Translations under genes and position numbers: made by a program
The notes under the pieces: generated by a model
Database searches by the model: none
What the model saw: the letters and a program-made list of their open reading frames with translations, nothing else
Told to the model about the DNA's origin: nothing
In this document: positions 28,047-36,993 of the stretch, one piece after another
Layout of the letters: each line of letters begins with the position of its first letter
How positions within the stretch are numbered: position 1 is the stretch's first letter
NCBI GenBank assembly: GCA_963747375.1
Contig: CAVVFL010000002.1
Span: 448,766-512,765 of the forward strand
DNA: 64,000 nucleotides
Origin: Sva-07 sp963747375
GTDB taxonomy: Bacteria > Actinomycetota > Acidimicrobiia > Acidimicrobiales > Ilumatobacteraceae
Direction: 5' to 3'

Positions 28047-28637
28047 ATGGGCAATCGAGTTCCGGATCTCCCGATCCTCGGTGAGCCGTTGATCGCAGAG
28101 TTCGCAAACACCCTCTACATCGATGAAACGTCCCGCCTGGATGTGCTCGACCGCCCCGCCTGGACCGCGGCCTGGCTCCGACAGGCGCCGTGCGCAGCTG
28201 ACCTCGCTGCCCCGCACCGTCTCCGGAGCGAAGACACCGAACAGTTGAGGGTGCTGCGAGACGCGGTGCGTGGTTTACTCGTCCGTGGTCGCCACTGCCG
28301 TGCTGCCGACATCGAGGTCGTCAACGTCGCCGCTCGTTCAGGGGAGAGTCACCGTCTACTCGCGTCGAGCGCCAACGGCCAGCTCGAGGTGATCAGCGGT
28401 CATCGCTCGCACGGCATCGAGCGCGTGCTGTCGGCGGTCGCGATCAGTGTCGTCGACTCCGTCGAGAACGGAGTGTTCGACCTCCATCAGGTGTGCAGCC
28501 GACCAGGTTGCAACCGCTTCTTCTTTCGCGATCATCACCGCCGCCGATACTGCAACCCTCGCTGCGCAAACGCCGACCGACAAGCTCGGTACAACGCTCG
28601 AAGAGCAGAACCATCGCGAACCGACACCGCTCGCTGA
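28047..28637 (+). CDS. ABATE/CGNR zinc-finger regulator
   Basis: 196 aa. N-terminal ABATE domain: PLIAEFANTLY near residue 15 and the LRVLRDAVRGLL helix near 70. The C-terminal zinc finger has CSRPGCNRFFFRDHHRRRYC and then the CGNR-position motif CANADRQARY, with four Cys for zinc. Such proteins are putative stress-related transcription factors. The start has a good ribosome site (GGAAGGGG). The dyad in the 57-bp gap to the divergent GNAT is the likely binding site. The C-terminal tail after residue 185 is basic. Confidence 0.85.
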   Translation: MGNRVPDLPILGEPLIAEFANTLYIDETSRLDVLDRPAWTAAWLRQAPCAADLAAPHRLRSEDTEQLRVLRDAVRGLLVRGRHCRAADIEVVNVAARSGESHRLLASSANGQLEVISGHRSHGIERVLSAVAISVVDSVENGVFDLHQVCSRPGCNRFFFRDHHRRRYCNPRCANADRQARYNARRAEPSRTDTAR

Positions 28638-28726
28638 TGACATCGAAGAGCCTCGATCAGCGCACGCACTGCCAGTGTTTGGAGGTACCTCGCGGCCCGG
28701 GCCGGCGGCTTCGTAGAATCCGTGAC

Positions 28727-29188
28727 GTGGCTCGAAGGGACTGCGCCTCGCGTGTCGTCAACGCCGAACTGGAACGGGTCTTCGACGCACTCGTCGATCG
28801 CATTGCGCTCGAGACCTGGTTGCCGCCCGATGGGATGACGGGGAGATTCGAACGATTCGATCCAGCAGCTGGTGGCTCGTACCGGTTGATCCTGACCTAT
28901 GTGGATCCGGCCGGGGCTGGAGCGAAGAGCTCGGCTGACTCAGACATCGTCGAGGCCCGATTCGTCGACATCGTGCGGAACGACCGCGTGGTCCAAGCGG
29001 TCGACTTCGTGTCGAACGACCCGGCGTATGCGGGCACCATGACGATGACATGGGCTGTGCACGCAACCGACGAGGGAACCCTGGTCGAGTTCACGGCGGC
29101 CGATGTGCCGGACGGCATCTCCGCCGAGGATCATTCGGCAGGAATGATGTCGTCGCTGGAGAACCTCGCCACCTATCTGAGCTCGTAG
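28727..29188 (+). CDS. SRPBCC (AHSA1-type) protein
   Basis: 153 aa from GTG 28727. ELERVFDALVDRIALETWLP at residue 14, then GGSYRLILTYV and TMTMTWAVHATDEGTLVEFT follow the Bet v1-like AHSA1 pattern with a ligand-holding cavity. The C-terminal helix is GMMSSLENLATYL. These proteins bind hydrophobic ligands or act as chaperone activators; a specific role cannot be given. It follows the CGNR gene by 89 bp and may share its transcript. Confidence 0.75.
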   Translation: MARRDCASRVVNAELERVFDALVDRIALETWLPPDGMTGRFERFDPAAGGSYRLILTYVDPAGAGAKSSADSDIVEARFVDIVRNDRVVQAVDFVSNDPAYAGTMTMTWAVHATDEGTLVEFTAADVPDGISAEDHSAGMMSSLENLATYLSS

Positions 29189-29214
29189 ATCGCGTTCCTC
29201 CGGTGCACGCACGC

Positions 29215-29258
29215 GGTGTTCGGTGGCACTGGGTCCGGTGTTCGGTCGCACTGGGTCT
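29215..29258. repeat. 22-bp tandem duplication upstream of vapBC
   Basis: Two adjacent units GGTGTTCGGTGGCACTGGGT plus two bases, differing at two positions, end 27 bp before the VapB start. They could be a duplicated operator for the antitoxin or a chance duplication. Confidence 0.7.
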
Positions 29259-29285
29259 CGTGTGATATCGACGCGAGGAGAGGTT

Positions 29286-29507
29286 GTGACTGACATTCTC
29301 ATTCGAGGGGTGCCTGACGAGATCCTGTCGGCGATCGACGCTAAGGCGAAGCGACTCGGACTGTCGCGGACGGCCTATCTGCGCCGAGCTCTCGAGCGTG
29401 AGTGCAGCGAATCGAGCGCGCCGGTGACACTCGGAGGGCTGGAGCGCTTCGCCGCACTTTCAGCGGACCTCGACGATCCTGGCGTCATGTCCGAAGCCTG
29501 GTCGTGA
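29286..29507 (+). CDS. vapB: VapB-type ribbon-helix-helix antitoxin
   Basis: 73 aa from GTG 29286, with a GAGGAGAGG ribosome site. TDILIRGVPDEILSAIDAKA and then LGLSRTAYLRRALER form a ribbon-helix-helix DNA-binding domain. The C-terminal tail (LERFAALSADLDDPGVM) would wrap the toxin. Its stop overlaps the VapC start (GTGA), the normal arrangement for a type II pair. It should repress its own promoter, and the 22-bp tandem repeat just upstream is a candidate site. Confidence 0.88.
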   Translation: MTDILIRGVPDEILSAIDAKAKRLGLSRTAYLRRALERECSESSAPVTLGGLERFAALSADLDDPGVMSEAWS

Positions 29508-29914
29508 CCACAGCATGGCTGATCGACAAGTCGGCGATCGGTCGATTGCACCTCGCCGTCGACGCCGATGCCTGGCCGGACCGGATCGAGCGGGGGATGG
29601 TACGGATCAGCACCGTGACGCGTCTCGAGATCGGCTTCTCTGCGCGATCTGGTGACGACCACCGAGCGTTGTTCGCCGAACCGCCGATCACCTCGATGCC
29701 GGTCGAGTACTTGACACCGATGATCGAGGACCGCGCCGTCGAGATCCAGTCGGCACTCGCCGAGCGCGGGCACCATCGTGCACCGTCGATTCCCGACATC
29801 TTGATCGCCGCGACTGCCGAACTCGCCGAACTCACGGTGTTACACATCGACGAGGATTTCGAACTGATCGCGTCGTTCACAGGCCAACCGCACGAGCGCC
29901 TCGAACTCCGCTGA
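29504..29914 (+). CDS. vapC: VapC-type PIN-domain toxin
   Basis: 136 aa, intact. The four acidic PIN residues are visible: Asp in AWLIDKSA at residue 8, Glu in VTRLEIGF near 42, Asp in IPDILIAATA near 98 and Asp in LHIDEDFELIA near 115. VapC toxins are magnesium-dependent ribonucleases, often cutting tRNA or rRNA, blocked by VapB until it is degraded. It is one of two VapBC pairs in the window. Confidence 0.9.
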   Translation: MTTAWLIDKSAIGRLHLAVDADAWPDRIERGMVRISTVTRLEIGFSARSGDDHRALFAEPPITSMPVEYLTPMIEDRAVEIQSALAERGHHRAPSIPDILIAATAELAELTVLHIDEDFELIASFTGQPHERLELR

Positions 29915-29965
29915 CCGCGACCCGGCGTTCAGGTCACTCTCGTGTGGGTCCGGTGCTTGAGTCGA

Positions 29966-30081
29966 TCAACGCAGAACGAGAACCACCACGGCGATGAGGG
30001 CAGCCACGATTCCGGGCCGGAACAGCGTTCGCATTCGGTGCGCATCTGTTCGTCGTCGTCAGGTGTCCAGGACTCGGACAT
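29966..30081 (-). CDS. Possible small membrane protein, frame uncertain
   Basis: A 22-residue frame (29966-30034) reads MRTLFRPGIVAALIAVVVLV and ends LR, a single hydrophobic helix. An adjacent frame upstream begins MSESWTPDDDEQMR at 30081; one base change would join the two into a protein of about 38 aa with an acidic head and a membrane tail. No family is recognised. It lies in the gap between vapC and the alpha/beta hydrolase. Confidence 0.3.
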
Positions 30082-30136
30082 GAACCGAACCTGCTGGCGA
30101 GGCGCCGCGGTAGACCGGCTTCGCTCCTCTGTTCCG

Positions 30137-30172
30137 GCCCGGCGATAGGCGTTCCCTGAGCCGGACGTGTGA
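30137..30172. repeat. Possible leftmost dyad box of the island
   Basis: GCGATAGGCGTTCCCTGAGC followed by CGGACGTGTG resembles the box at 34077 (CGATAGGGGGATGCCATCCG then GACGTGGCG). It lies between vapBC and the hydrolase gene. The match is weaker than for the other copies. Confidence 0.4.
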
Positions 30173-30197
30173 GCATGCCGTCTGGGAGAATGGCGCG

Positions 30198-31073
30198 ATG
30201 GACGAGACGATCTTCTTCTTCACTGCCGACGATGGTGACGAGGTGGTCGCGTACCGCTGGGCGGGCGACGGCGAGCCACGTGGAATCGTGCAGATCGCGC
30301 ACGGCATGGGCGAGCACGCCGGCCGCTACCGTCGGTTTGCCGGCGCACTCACCGACGCGGGCTACGTCGTGTACGCCGGAGATCACCGCGGGCACGGTCG
30401 TACGGCAGGCTCTGTCGAGCGCCTTGGCGACCTCGGTCCCGGCGGCTGGCCCGGTCTGATGGCCGACATCGGACAGCTCGCCGGCATTGCGCGGAGCGAG
30501 TTCCCCGGACTGCCGCTGGTGATGGTCGGTCACAGCATGGGATCGTTCGCGCTCCAGCAATATCTACTGGATCACAGCATCGAGTTGGCTGGCGCCGTGC
30601 TCTCGGGCACGAGCGCGATCGACGTGATCGCGGCCGGGATCGATCCGACGCAGGAGGTGGATCTTTCGGCCTTCAACGCCCCGTTCGAGCCGGCCCGCAC
30701 CGAATCCGACTGGCTGACCCGCGATCCCGACGAGGTCGATCTGTACATCGCCGATGACTACTGCGGTTTCGGCATCGACGCTGCCGCCGCTGCGAGCATG
30801 TTGGACTCGCTGACGGTCTGTTCCGACGCGGATCGTCTGGCTGCCATCCGATCCGACCTCCCGATCTACCTCCTTTCGGGATCCGCCGATCCGCTGGCCG
30901 GCGGCGGTGAACTGATCGAGCTTGTCGCCGGCCGCTATCGGGACGCCGGCGTCGATGACGTGACGGTGGCCGTCTATCCAGACGCTCGTCACGAGGTGTT
31001 CAACGAGATCAATCGCGACGAGATCACCTCCGCCCTGATCGCCTGGTTGGATCGCGTGACCGAGGGCTCCTGA
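30198..31073 (+). CDS. Alpha/beta hydrolase, monoacylglycerol lipase-like
   Basis: 291 aa, intact. AHGMGEHAGRYRRFAGALTD near residue 35 and YAGDHRGHGRTAG near 63 are typical of the lysophospholipase/monoglyceride lipase group. The nucleophile elbow is MVGHSMGSFALQ (Ser near 117), the acid is probably the Asp in LLSGSADPLAGG, and the His is in YPDARHEVFNEIN near 265. It hydrolyses an ester, probably a lipid-like one. A ribosome site GGGAGAA precedes the ATG. Confidence 0.85.
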   Translation: MDETIFFFTADDGDEVVAYRWAGDGEPRGIVQIAHGMGEHAGRYRRFAGALTDAGYVVYAGDHRGHGRTAGSVERLGDLGPGGWPGLMADIGQLAGIARSEFPGLPLVMVGHSMGSFALQQYLLDHSIELAGAVLSGTSAIDVIAAGIDPTQEVDLSAFNAPFEPARTESDWLTRDPDEVDLYIADDYCGFGIDAAAAASMLDSLTVCSDADRLAAIRSDLPIYLLSGSADPLAGGGELIELVAGRYRDAGVDDVTVAVYPDARHEVFNEINRDEITSALIAWLDRVTEGS

Positions 31074-31177
31074 CGAACAGCTAGCTCCGGCAGCGGTGGC
31101 CGTTTTCGGCGGCCCTGGTTGTCGTTTACGATCGGTCGCGAGCCCGCCGTTGAGTGGGGGACATGGAGGAATCGCTC

Positions 31178-31447
31178 ATGATCAGAATGATGGTCCGACA
31201 CGACGTGGCCGACTACGGCACCTGGCGCAAGGCCTACGACGACTTCGACGAGGAACGTACCGGGATGGGCGTTCGCGGCGATGGTGTCTATCGGGCCGTG
31301 GACAATCCCAACAACGTCACCGCCTATCACGACTTTGACTCGATCGAGGCGGCCCAGTCGTTCGCCAGCTCACCGCGGCTACGCGATGTGATGGAGGGCG
31401 CTGGCGTGGCCGGCGCTCCCGACATCTGGTTCGTAGAGAAGGCTTGA
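31178..31447 (+). CDS. Small dimeric alpha-beta barrel protein (ABM-like)
   Basis: 89 aa from ATG 31178, with GGAGGAA 8 bp upstream. IRMMVRHDVADYGTWRKAYD, VYRAVDNPNNVTAYHDFDSI and a helix AAQSFASSPRLRDVMEGAGV follow the ferredoxin-like dimeric alpha-beta barrel seen in ABM monooxygenases and related proteins. No catalytic residues can be named. Similar small proteins are common in mobile cassettes. The stop is followed by about 150 bp and then the first complete island repeat. Confidence 0.65.
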   Translation: MIRMMVRHDVADYGTWRKAYDDFDEERTGMGVRGDGVYRAVDNPNNVTAYHDFDSIEAAQSFASSPRLRDVMEGAGVAGAPDIWFVEKA

Positions 31448-31601
31448 TCGCCGGACGCCCGTCCGAGTCGGGCCGCGGTCGCGGGTGTGCATCGAGCCTG
31501 GGGTCGAGAACGCCAAATGACGCGACCGATCACGGGTGCACGGTGGAAGGCGCGCGCCCGCTCAACCCGACCACATCGTCATGAGGGGAGCGATGGAAGC
31601 C

Positions 31602-31711
31602 GTCTCACATGCCGGTCCTCAACCGGACCGAGTCACGAGGCGACGGTCTCCCGCCGATCAGTGATTATGCAGGGCCGGTCGGGCCGAAGAGGCGACCGAC
31701 TTCGCCGGAAG
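31602..31711. repeat. 110-bp island repeat, copy f
   Basis: Begins GTCTCACATGCCGGTCCTCA and continues ACCGGACC. CCGGT-CCTCA-ACCGG within it is a 5+5+5 dyad. It aligns end to end with 32542-32651 at roughly four fifths identity by eye, both about 110 bp. It lies about 100 bp beyond the stop of the MazF-like gene. The inner part CGATCAGTGATTATGCAGG is also seen in part at other island repeats. Confidence 0.8.
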
Positions 31712-31814
31712 CCGAGTAACCGATGGGTGCATAGCGAGTTGCGATTACCGAGTGCCTTCGACGCCGACGGCGTCGGCCGTCCGCGACCCGGGCACTGTGG
31801 CAGTTCGGGTCGGA

Positions 31815-32132
31815 TCAATTGAGGCCGAGCACGGTGACGAGAGCCTCATCGACGGCCCACATCTCGTCGGCTGCCAACCGCGCCACACGGCGCCCGAGCC
31901 GCTGTGCGTCGACGGCACCGAGCTGTTCGACGAGTACCCGAGTGGTAGTCCCAGAGATCGAAACCTCGGGGCGGAACGACGCCGGGCGGGCACTTCTTGA
32001 CGTCGGCGCTACGAGGATCACCGAGCGAGGCAGCATCGAGTCTGACTGCACGATCACGCCGAAGCGCTCACCCTGTTGCTCGTGTCCCGCACCCTTGGGA
32101 ACCTTGAAGCGAAAGACTTCACCCCGCTGCAC
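31815..32132 (-). CDS. MazF/PemK-like toxin
   Basis: 105 aa, intact. MQRGEVFRFKVPK, ERFGVIVQSDSMLPRSVILV and APTSRSARPASFRPEV follow the MazF/PemK barrel, with TRVLVEQLGAVDAQRLG and DEALVTVLGL at the end. MazF toxins cut RNA at short sequences and stop growth when the antitoxin is lost. The gene overlaps its antitoxin by 14 bp. Island repeats lie on both sides, so the pair looks like one movable module. Confidence 0.88.
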   Translation of the reverse strand: MQRGEVFRFKVPKGAGHEQQGERFGVIVQSDSMLPRSVILVAPTSRSARPASFRPEVSISGTTTRVLVEQLGAVDAQRLGRRVARLAADEMWAVDEALVTVLGLN

Positions 32133-32358
32133 GCATCGTCTCCATCATCGACGCGATCGACAGCATCTCGACTCGATCCACTTCGTCGGCATCCAACGCG
32201 GCTGCCTCGGCTGCGAGCTCACTTCGCTTCCGTATCCGCTCGGCCGAGGCCAGTAGGGCAGAACGGATCGCCGCAGACTGGCTCAGACCGGTCGCCTCCA
32301 AAATGCGAAGGGCATGCTGGGCATCATCGTCGAGTCGAACCGAGATCGCTTTCGCCAT
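32119..32358 (-). CDS. Ribbon-helix-helix antitoxin of the MazF-like pair
   Basis: 79 aa. AKAISVRLDDDAQHALRILE then ATGLSQSAAIRSALL is a ribbon-helix-helix dimer domain. The C-terminal helix RKRSELAAEAAALDADEVDR probably binds the toxin. The gene precedes and overlaps the toxin gene, as usual for autoregulated pairs. A short run of AT-rich sequence just upstream (ATACTTGACTCAT on the minus strand) may be its promoter. Confidence 0.85.
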   Translation of the reverse strand: MAKAISVRLDDDAQHALRILEATGLSQSAAIRSALLASAERIRKRSELAAEAAALDADEVDRVEMLSIASMMETMRAAG

Positions 32359-32541
32359 GAGTCAAGTATGACAGAACGTGATACGGATGGCAACCGTGCG
32401 CAGATGGCACCGGGTGCCCGGTATGTGCGCCTGACTCCACTGTCGATCTCAGCCGGGCGACCGTTCGGAATCGGCATGCTCATCACCGTCAAGTCGCCCC
32501 CGATGGTGGCCGAGTACGAGGCCCAAGTCGAGTGCCCGGAA

Positions 32542-32651
32542 GTCTCATCTGTCGGTCCCCACCGGACGGAGTCGCGAGGCGACAGCTCCTGTCGATCAGT
32601 GACTATGCAGTGGCCCGTCGGTCCGAAGGGGCGACTGACTTCGGCCGGAAG
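32542..32651. repeat. 110-bp island repeat, copy g
   Basis: Begins GTCTCATCTGTCGGTCCCCA and continues CCGGACGG. It aligns with copy f along its full length; the inner part is CGATCAGTGACTATGCAGTG. The 127 bp between it and the next stop codon, and the 180 bp between it and the antitoxin start, hold no recognisable gene. Confidence 0.8.
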
Positions 32652-32777
32652 CGTGAGGGGTGGCGCGTCGAAAGTGGTCTGTCCACAAGGGCTTTCGTTC
32701 GTGCTCTTGCACCCAACGAGTTGTTCGGAACTGTCAGTTGATGCCGGCGCCGCCGTTCATGCACTCTGTGCGGGGGC

Positions 32778-33971
32778 TCAGAATGAGGTGTTCGACAGAT
32801 CGCATCCGAGTAGAAGCTTTCCGCCGGTGATGTAGGCGGCTGGACTCATGGCGACGTGCTTCGCGGCGGCACGTGCGTCTCTCTCACGCCGTTCGAGCGG
32901 TGACGATCGCATGATGGCGACGGTTCCGGCCATCTCGGTGACCAGATTGATCGCCCAGACGGCTGATTGGCTCGCGAACGTGCACGCAAGTCGGAACTCG
33001 ACCCGGCCCGCTTACAGGTCTGTGCCCGCTTCGGTCGCCTCGAGCAGAGTGCTCATTGTGTGGCGGAGGTACGCCCGGCTCGCAGCGGTTTGCGCCTGGA
33101 TCTGACCGAGTTGCGACTGAATCAGTTCACGTTCTGCGAACGGGACGCTGTCGCCGGACCGCTTTCCAGAGCGACCCTTGGTCGCGAAGTCATCGAGGGC
33201 GCCAGCTGCGATGCCGAGCGGCACGGTGGCCACCGTCCACGAAAAGATCGAACGGGTAGGGAGCCGATGGAGCGTGCCGGGCTGCGTCGGCTCGGGCTGG
33301 AAGGCGTGCGCGAAACGGTCAGGTACGAACACATCCACGAACTCGAAGTCGACGCTCCCCGTGGCGCACAGACCGGAAACCTGCCAGTTGTCGTGAAGCA
33401 GCACGTCCCTTCGGGGCGCATACACGAAGATCAGTTCACCGGTGATTTGCTCGCTGTCCTCGACCGCGCAGATCGGAGCGAACCATGTGCCGTGCGGCGA
33501 ACCGCTTCCGAATGGCCACCGTCCCGTCACGGAGTATCCGCCCGGCACGCGAACCGTGCGTCCGACCGCACCCGTCGAGGAGACCACGAACGCCAAGGGA
33601 TCGTCGAAGATCTCTCGTGCGCTCACTGCCGGAAGGTATCCACCCGCGCGGGCCATGCCACCCCCATTGCCCACGAGCCAACCGGTCGTGCCATCGAGCG
33701 CGGCCGCTGCTTCAACGACATCCATGAACTCGAGCGCCGACAGACCGGGCCCACCGACCGATGTCGGCAACAGCAGGCGGAACAGGCCGAGCGCGGCGAG
33801 TTGCTCGAAGAGGTGATCAGGCAACCGACCGTTCGAGTCGAAGTCGCTGCGAAGCTCCGCCACCGCAGCGGCGAGCCCGTGGACTTCTGCTGCCAACTCG
33901 AGAGCTGTCACCGAGCCCCGACTCTGTGCGATCGATGCCGTAACTGTTCCCCTCGTTATCGTGAGGCTCAC
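32778..33971 (-). pseudogene. Acyl-CoA dehydrogenase-like flavin enzyme with in-frame stop
   Basis: 398 codons in one frame from GTG 33971 to TGA 32778. FRLLLPTSVGGPGLSALEFM near residue 65, YSVTGRWPFGSGSPHGTWFA near 140 and FVPDRFAH fit the HsaA/DszC-type flavin monooxygenase branch of the acyl-CoA dehydrogenase fold. A TAA at 33012-33014 interrupts the C-terminal helical domain, which resumes in the same frame as RVEFRLACTFASQSAVWAIN and ends with GGKLLLGCDLSNTSF. The frame is otherwise open, so one point change (TAA) may be the only lesion, real or an error. If real, the last 78 codons, including part of the flavin-side helix bundle, are lost. No partner reductase is seen. Confidence 0.7.
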
Positions 33972-34044
33972 ACTTGACCGTGGACCACCCCCCTCCTGCC
34001 GCTCGGCGCTGTCTCGCTGGCAGCGCCAGACCTCGCATGACAAC

Positions 34045-34178
34045 GGCCGCTGATCCGGCGTTTCGTCCCGCAAACAGTGCCCGATAGGGGGATGCCATCC
34101 GGACGTGGCGTGTCGCATTCGACACCGGTCGGAGCTGTTCGTCGGATGTCTCACTGGGCGCACCCTTTCGGACGCTCG
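34045..34178. repeat. Paired dyad boxes upstream of resolvase copy 1
   Basis: Box one starts at 34077 (GTGCCCGATAGGGGGATGCC then ATCCGGACG); box two starts at 34148 (GTCTCACTGGGCGCACCCTT then TCGGACGCTCG), 71 bp later. The word CGCTGATCCGGCG lies before box one. The stretch from about 34132 into the gene is conserved with 41807-41893, upstream of the third resolvase. The position resembles a res site upstream of a Tn3-type resolvase gene. Confidence 0.65.
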
Positions 34179-34217
34179 TCGATGGATCAGGGCGACCGGG
34201 CGCGGCACGGCTCTTGG

Positions 34218-34443
34218 ATGGATGAAACACTGATTGGATACGCCCGATGCTCGACTGACGAGCAAGACCTCACGGCCCAACGTCAAGCGCTTCACGCGCT
34301 CGGCGTGCCGCCTGATCGCGTCTACATCGACCATGGCATCAGCAGCACCAAACGCGAGCGTCCCGGCCTCGATCAAGCACTGGCAGCGGTACGTACGGGC
34401 GACACGCTCGTCGTGCCGAAGCTCGAACGGCTTGCTCGATCTG
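34218..34443 (+). pseudogene. Small serine resolvase, copy 1, 3' truncated
   Basis: 75 codons of resolvase N-terminal domain: DETLIGYARCSTDEQDLTAQ with the catalytic Ser in ARCST, then YIDHGISSTKRERPGLDQAL and VVPKLERLARSV. At 34443 the sequence departs from the other two copies; the following 115 bp are unrelated to resolvases, so the DNA-binding half is gone. DNA identity with the copy at 41893 is high along this part and in the upstream 85 bp. An internal 2-bp gain found in that copy is absent here. Confidence 0.8.
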
Positions 34444-34561
34444 TCTTCTCCTGCAGGTACTGCCAGATCGAAGACATCCTCGACAAGAACCCGGCACATA
34501 CAATGTACGTGGCGTGCGGATCAAGGCTGCGTCGTGGACGTCTCGACGCGATCGGCCGGAG

Positions 34562-35639
34562 TTATCCCTCGGTAAGTGCCTCCACGAAGGGCGGCGCTCC
34601 GGAATAGACAAGTCCGGTCCACTGGTAGGTGGCCGTACCGGCCGGGGAGCCCGACCTTCTGCCGCGCCGTGGAGTCGGCTGTCGCCCACATGAAGAGGGT
34701 GAGCCCCTCGTAGTCACCGGACCCGGTCCACCATGAGATGCGGACGTCACCGTCTTGTTGCTCGTACATGGCCGAGTACACGCCATCCCACGAACCCCCA
34801 TCGTTCGCAAGTGAGGCCGTTCCCCATTGGATCTGCGCGTAGCTTCCCGTCGTCGCCTGCTGCGTCCAGACGTCGGCCGCCCAGGTGCCCTCCATGACGC
34901 CCGTGACCCGTTCATTGTCGCCGGTGACGTCCTCGATGAACACCCAGTCTCGCCATGCGCCGGGTCCGTCGCTACTCGCAGTGTTCGTACCCCCGGACAC
35001 CTCGAACCCGAATGTTCCGGTCGCGAGTGTCGCCTCTGCGTCCACGATCGGCTCGATCGCTGGCTCGACCCTCGGCTCGGAGGTGAGCGGCGGTACTCCC
35101 GGATAGACGACGCCGCTCCACTCCCACGGAGATGCCGAACCGTCGGTGATCCACATGAAGAACGTCAGGCCCTCGTACGCGCCGGCTCCCTCCCACCACC
35201 GGGCGAGAAGATCACCCGTCTCCGTCGTGCGGATGCCTGAGTAGTCACCCCGCCAGCTCCCTGCGTCGTTCGTGAGCTCGCTCGTACCCCACTGCACGAG
35301 CGCGCCGCTCGACTCTGCGCTTTCCCACCGGTCCGCCTCCCACGTACCCTCCGCAGTGCCAGCCACCCTCGGATCGTCGCTGACCAACTCTTCGGTCAGC
35401 GCCCCACCGCGGCTGGAAATCGATCCGTCATCGTTCACCGTGACGGTTCCCTCCGACACGGTGAACGTCGTCGTACCGGTCACCAGCGTTGCGCCGATGG
35501 GCTCTACGGAGTCGGTCGTCGAAGCGGTCGGCGACGTCGTGTCGACTGCCTCATCGGTTGTGTCGCTGGCGCTCGAACAGCCGACGACGATCGACCCGAC
35601 GACGATGAGCGCCACGATCGCTCGCCGTCGCGTGGTCAT
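34562..35639 (-). CDS. Two-repeat lipoprotein, one frameshift
   Basis: About 358 aa. The signal segment is RRRAIVALIVVGSIVVGC, a lipoprotein type (Cys near residue 20), so the protein is probably attached to the outer face of the membrane. It has two similar repeats of about 130 residues: GTWEADRWESAESSGALVQW and later GTWAADVWTQQATTGSYAQI, each followed by an AYEGLTFFMW or DYEGLTLFMW segment. The second repeat completes only after a frame change near 34660 (TYQWTGLVYSGAPPFVEALT). The repeats look like a beta-rich binding fold; no function is known to me. It is the only surface protein with an internal repeat in this window. Confidence 0.6.
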
Positions 35640-36492
35640 GTGTGGCATCGATGACGCCCCCTCGTAACGCGGGGATGTTGTGATCCGCGAGGTTCGCATG
35701 ACCGTCTCCCTTCGTGCCACTGAAACCGCTCTCCATTATCTTGAAACGTCGGTCGAACGACTCGCTAGGGTCCGATGGCCCGTGGCCTCCGTCTGCACGA
35801 AACCGTGCGTGATTGGTCGACCGGGGTGCCGAGTTGTTCGGAGAGATTGTCCAGCGCATCGGCGGCGCTGTATCGACCTGACACTCAACCGCCGGTGACG
35901 CCGTTGCGTTCGAGCCGGCTGCAAGGGTTACGCGGAGACTCACTCGATCTCCTCGGCAGCAATCGGCACGTCGGTCGTCGCCTCGAGTCGTTCGTGAACC
36001 GCCAGCCATGGTCGCGCGCCCGAAGGTTGGTCTCGACGAGACGTCTCATGCCGGTCCCAAGCGGCATGGGAGGCTGGTCGCGCGATCCAGCGGGAATGGA
36101 TCGAGGTTGTACACCGACCCGGTCGTGGGGTTCAGCTGGAATTGGGGGTCTGTGCGTTTCACAGTCAGTCGTGTGACCGAACATGCACCACGCCGGGGAC
36201 GAGCGCGCCGCACAATCGGGAGAACAGCTTCACGACGACATTGTGCACACCTGTCATTGCGACGTGTTGTGGCAATAGGGGACGCCCGCCGGACAGCATA
36301 TGCGTCTGCAGGCCCAACCAAGGGAGCGTGGCGAGCCGTCTCAGATGCGGGTCCTCAGATGAGCCGACAGATTCGCGGTGTTCTGGGCCGTCCGAAGCGC
36401 ACCGCACCATCGGCTGCTACACACGGACGGTGCGGGCTCGAAACCATACGGGTATCGGCGATCAGCCCGCGGCGTCGGGTTCCCCGCAAGAT
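35640..36492. other. 850 bp without recognisable gene, with two island boxes
   Basis: Frames on both strands are short and show no family features; gene remnants are possible but not identifiable. Boxes lie at 36044 (GTCTCATGCCGGTCCCAAGC) and 36338 (GTCTCAGATGCGGGTCCTCA), the second preceded by GGGAGCGTGGCGAGCC, a word also seen before copies at 31602 and 39701. A TATCGGCGATCAGCCCG word at 36451 matches part of the repeat at 38879. Confidence 0.5.
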
Positions 36493-36993
36493 TCACGAGG
36501 ATCCGAGGTGCTCGCTCATCCAGGTCTGCTCGTGGTCAAGTGCACGACGGGTGTCGTTGGCCACCAAGTCGGCGATCTTGCCGCCGATCAGCGGCACTTT
36601 GCACTCGACGGTCACCTCGGTGGTGTTCGTGCACCCCTTCGCTCCGCGAGGAACGAGCTGAAGTGTGCCTTGCAGCCGAACAGGGGCGCCCTTGGCTTCC
36701 ACGGCGAACGTTCCGCTGCGCCGCCCTTTGCTATCAGCCCCGGACCAGACATCGGTCTGGTTGACGTGCTGTTTGGGTGACAACACCTTCTTCGCGAACC
36801 CGGGCAACTCGAGGGGAACGACTCGAGTGGTGACCATGGTGACTGAGCCATCGTCGCCCTGGTCACGTCGAACGAGCTGCACCTCGCTCTGACCGATCGC
36901 TTCGTATTTCGACTTCACCGCTTCGAAGTCGGTCAGCGCAGCGAATACCTCACCGGCAGGGTGTTGATAGGCATGGATGGCGTTGAATTGCAT
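36493..36993 (-). CDS. DUF2505 domain protein
   Basis: 166 aa, intact. QFNAIHAYQHPAGEVFAALT then KYEAIGQSEVQLVRRDQ, VPLELPGFAKKVLSPKQHV and a C-terminal VTVECKVPLIGGKIADLVAN match DUF2505, a START/SRPBCC-like actinobacterial family. It probably binds a lipid or other hydrophobic ligand; no reaction is known. It stands alone between island boxes at 36338 and 37202. Confidence 0.8.
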   Translation of the reverse strand: MQFNAIHAYQHPAGEVFAALTDFEAVKSKYEAIGQSEVQLVRRDQGDDGSVTMVTTRVVPLELPGFAKKVLSPKQHVNQTDVWSGADSKGRRSGTFAVEAKGAPVRLQGTLQLVPRGAKGCTNTTEVTVECKVPLIGGKIADLVANDTRRALDHEQTWMSEHLGSS

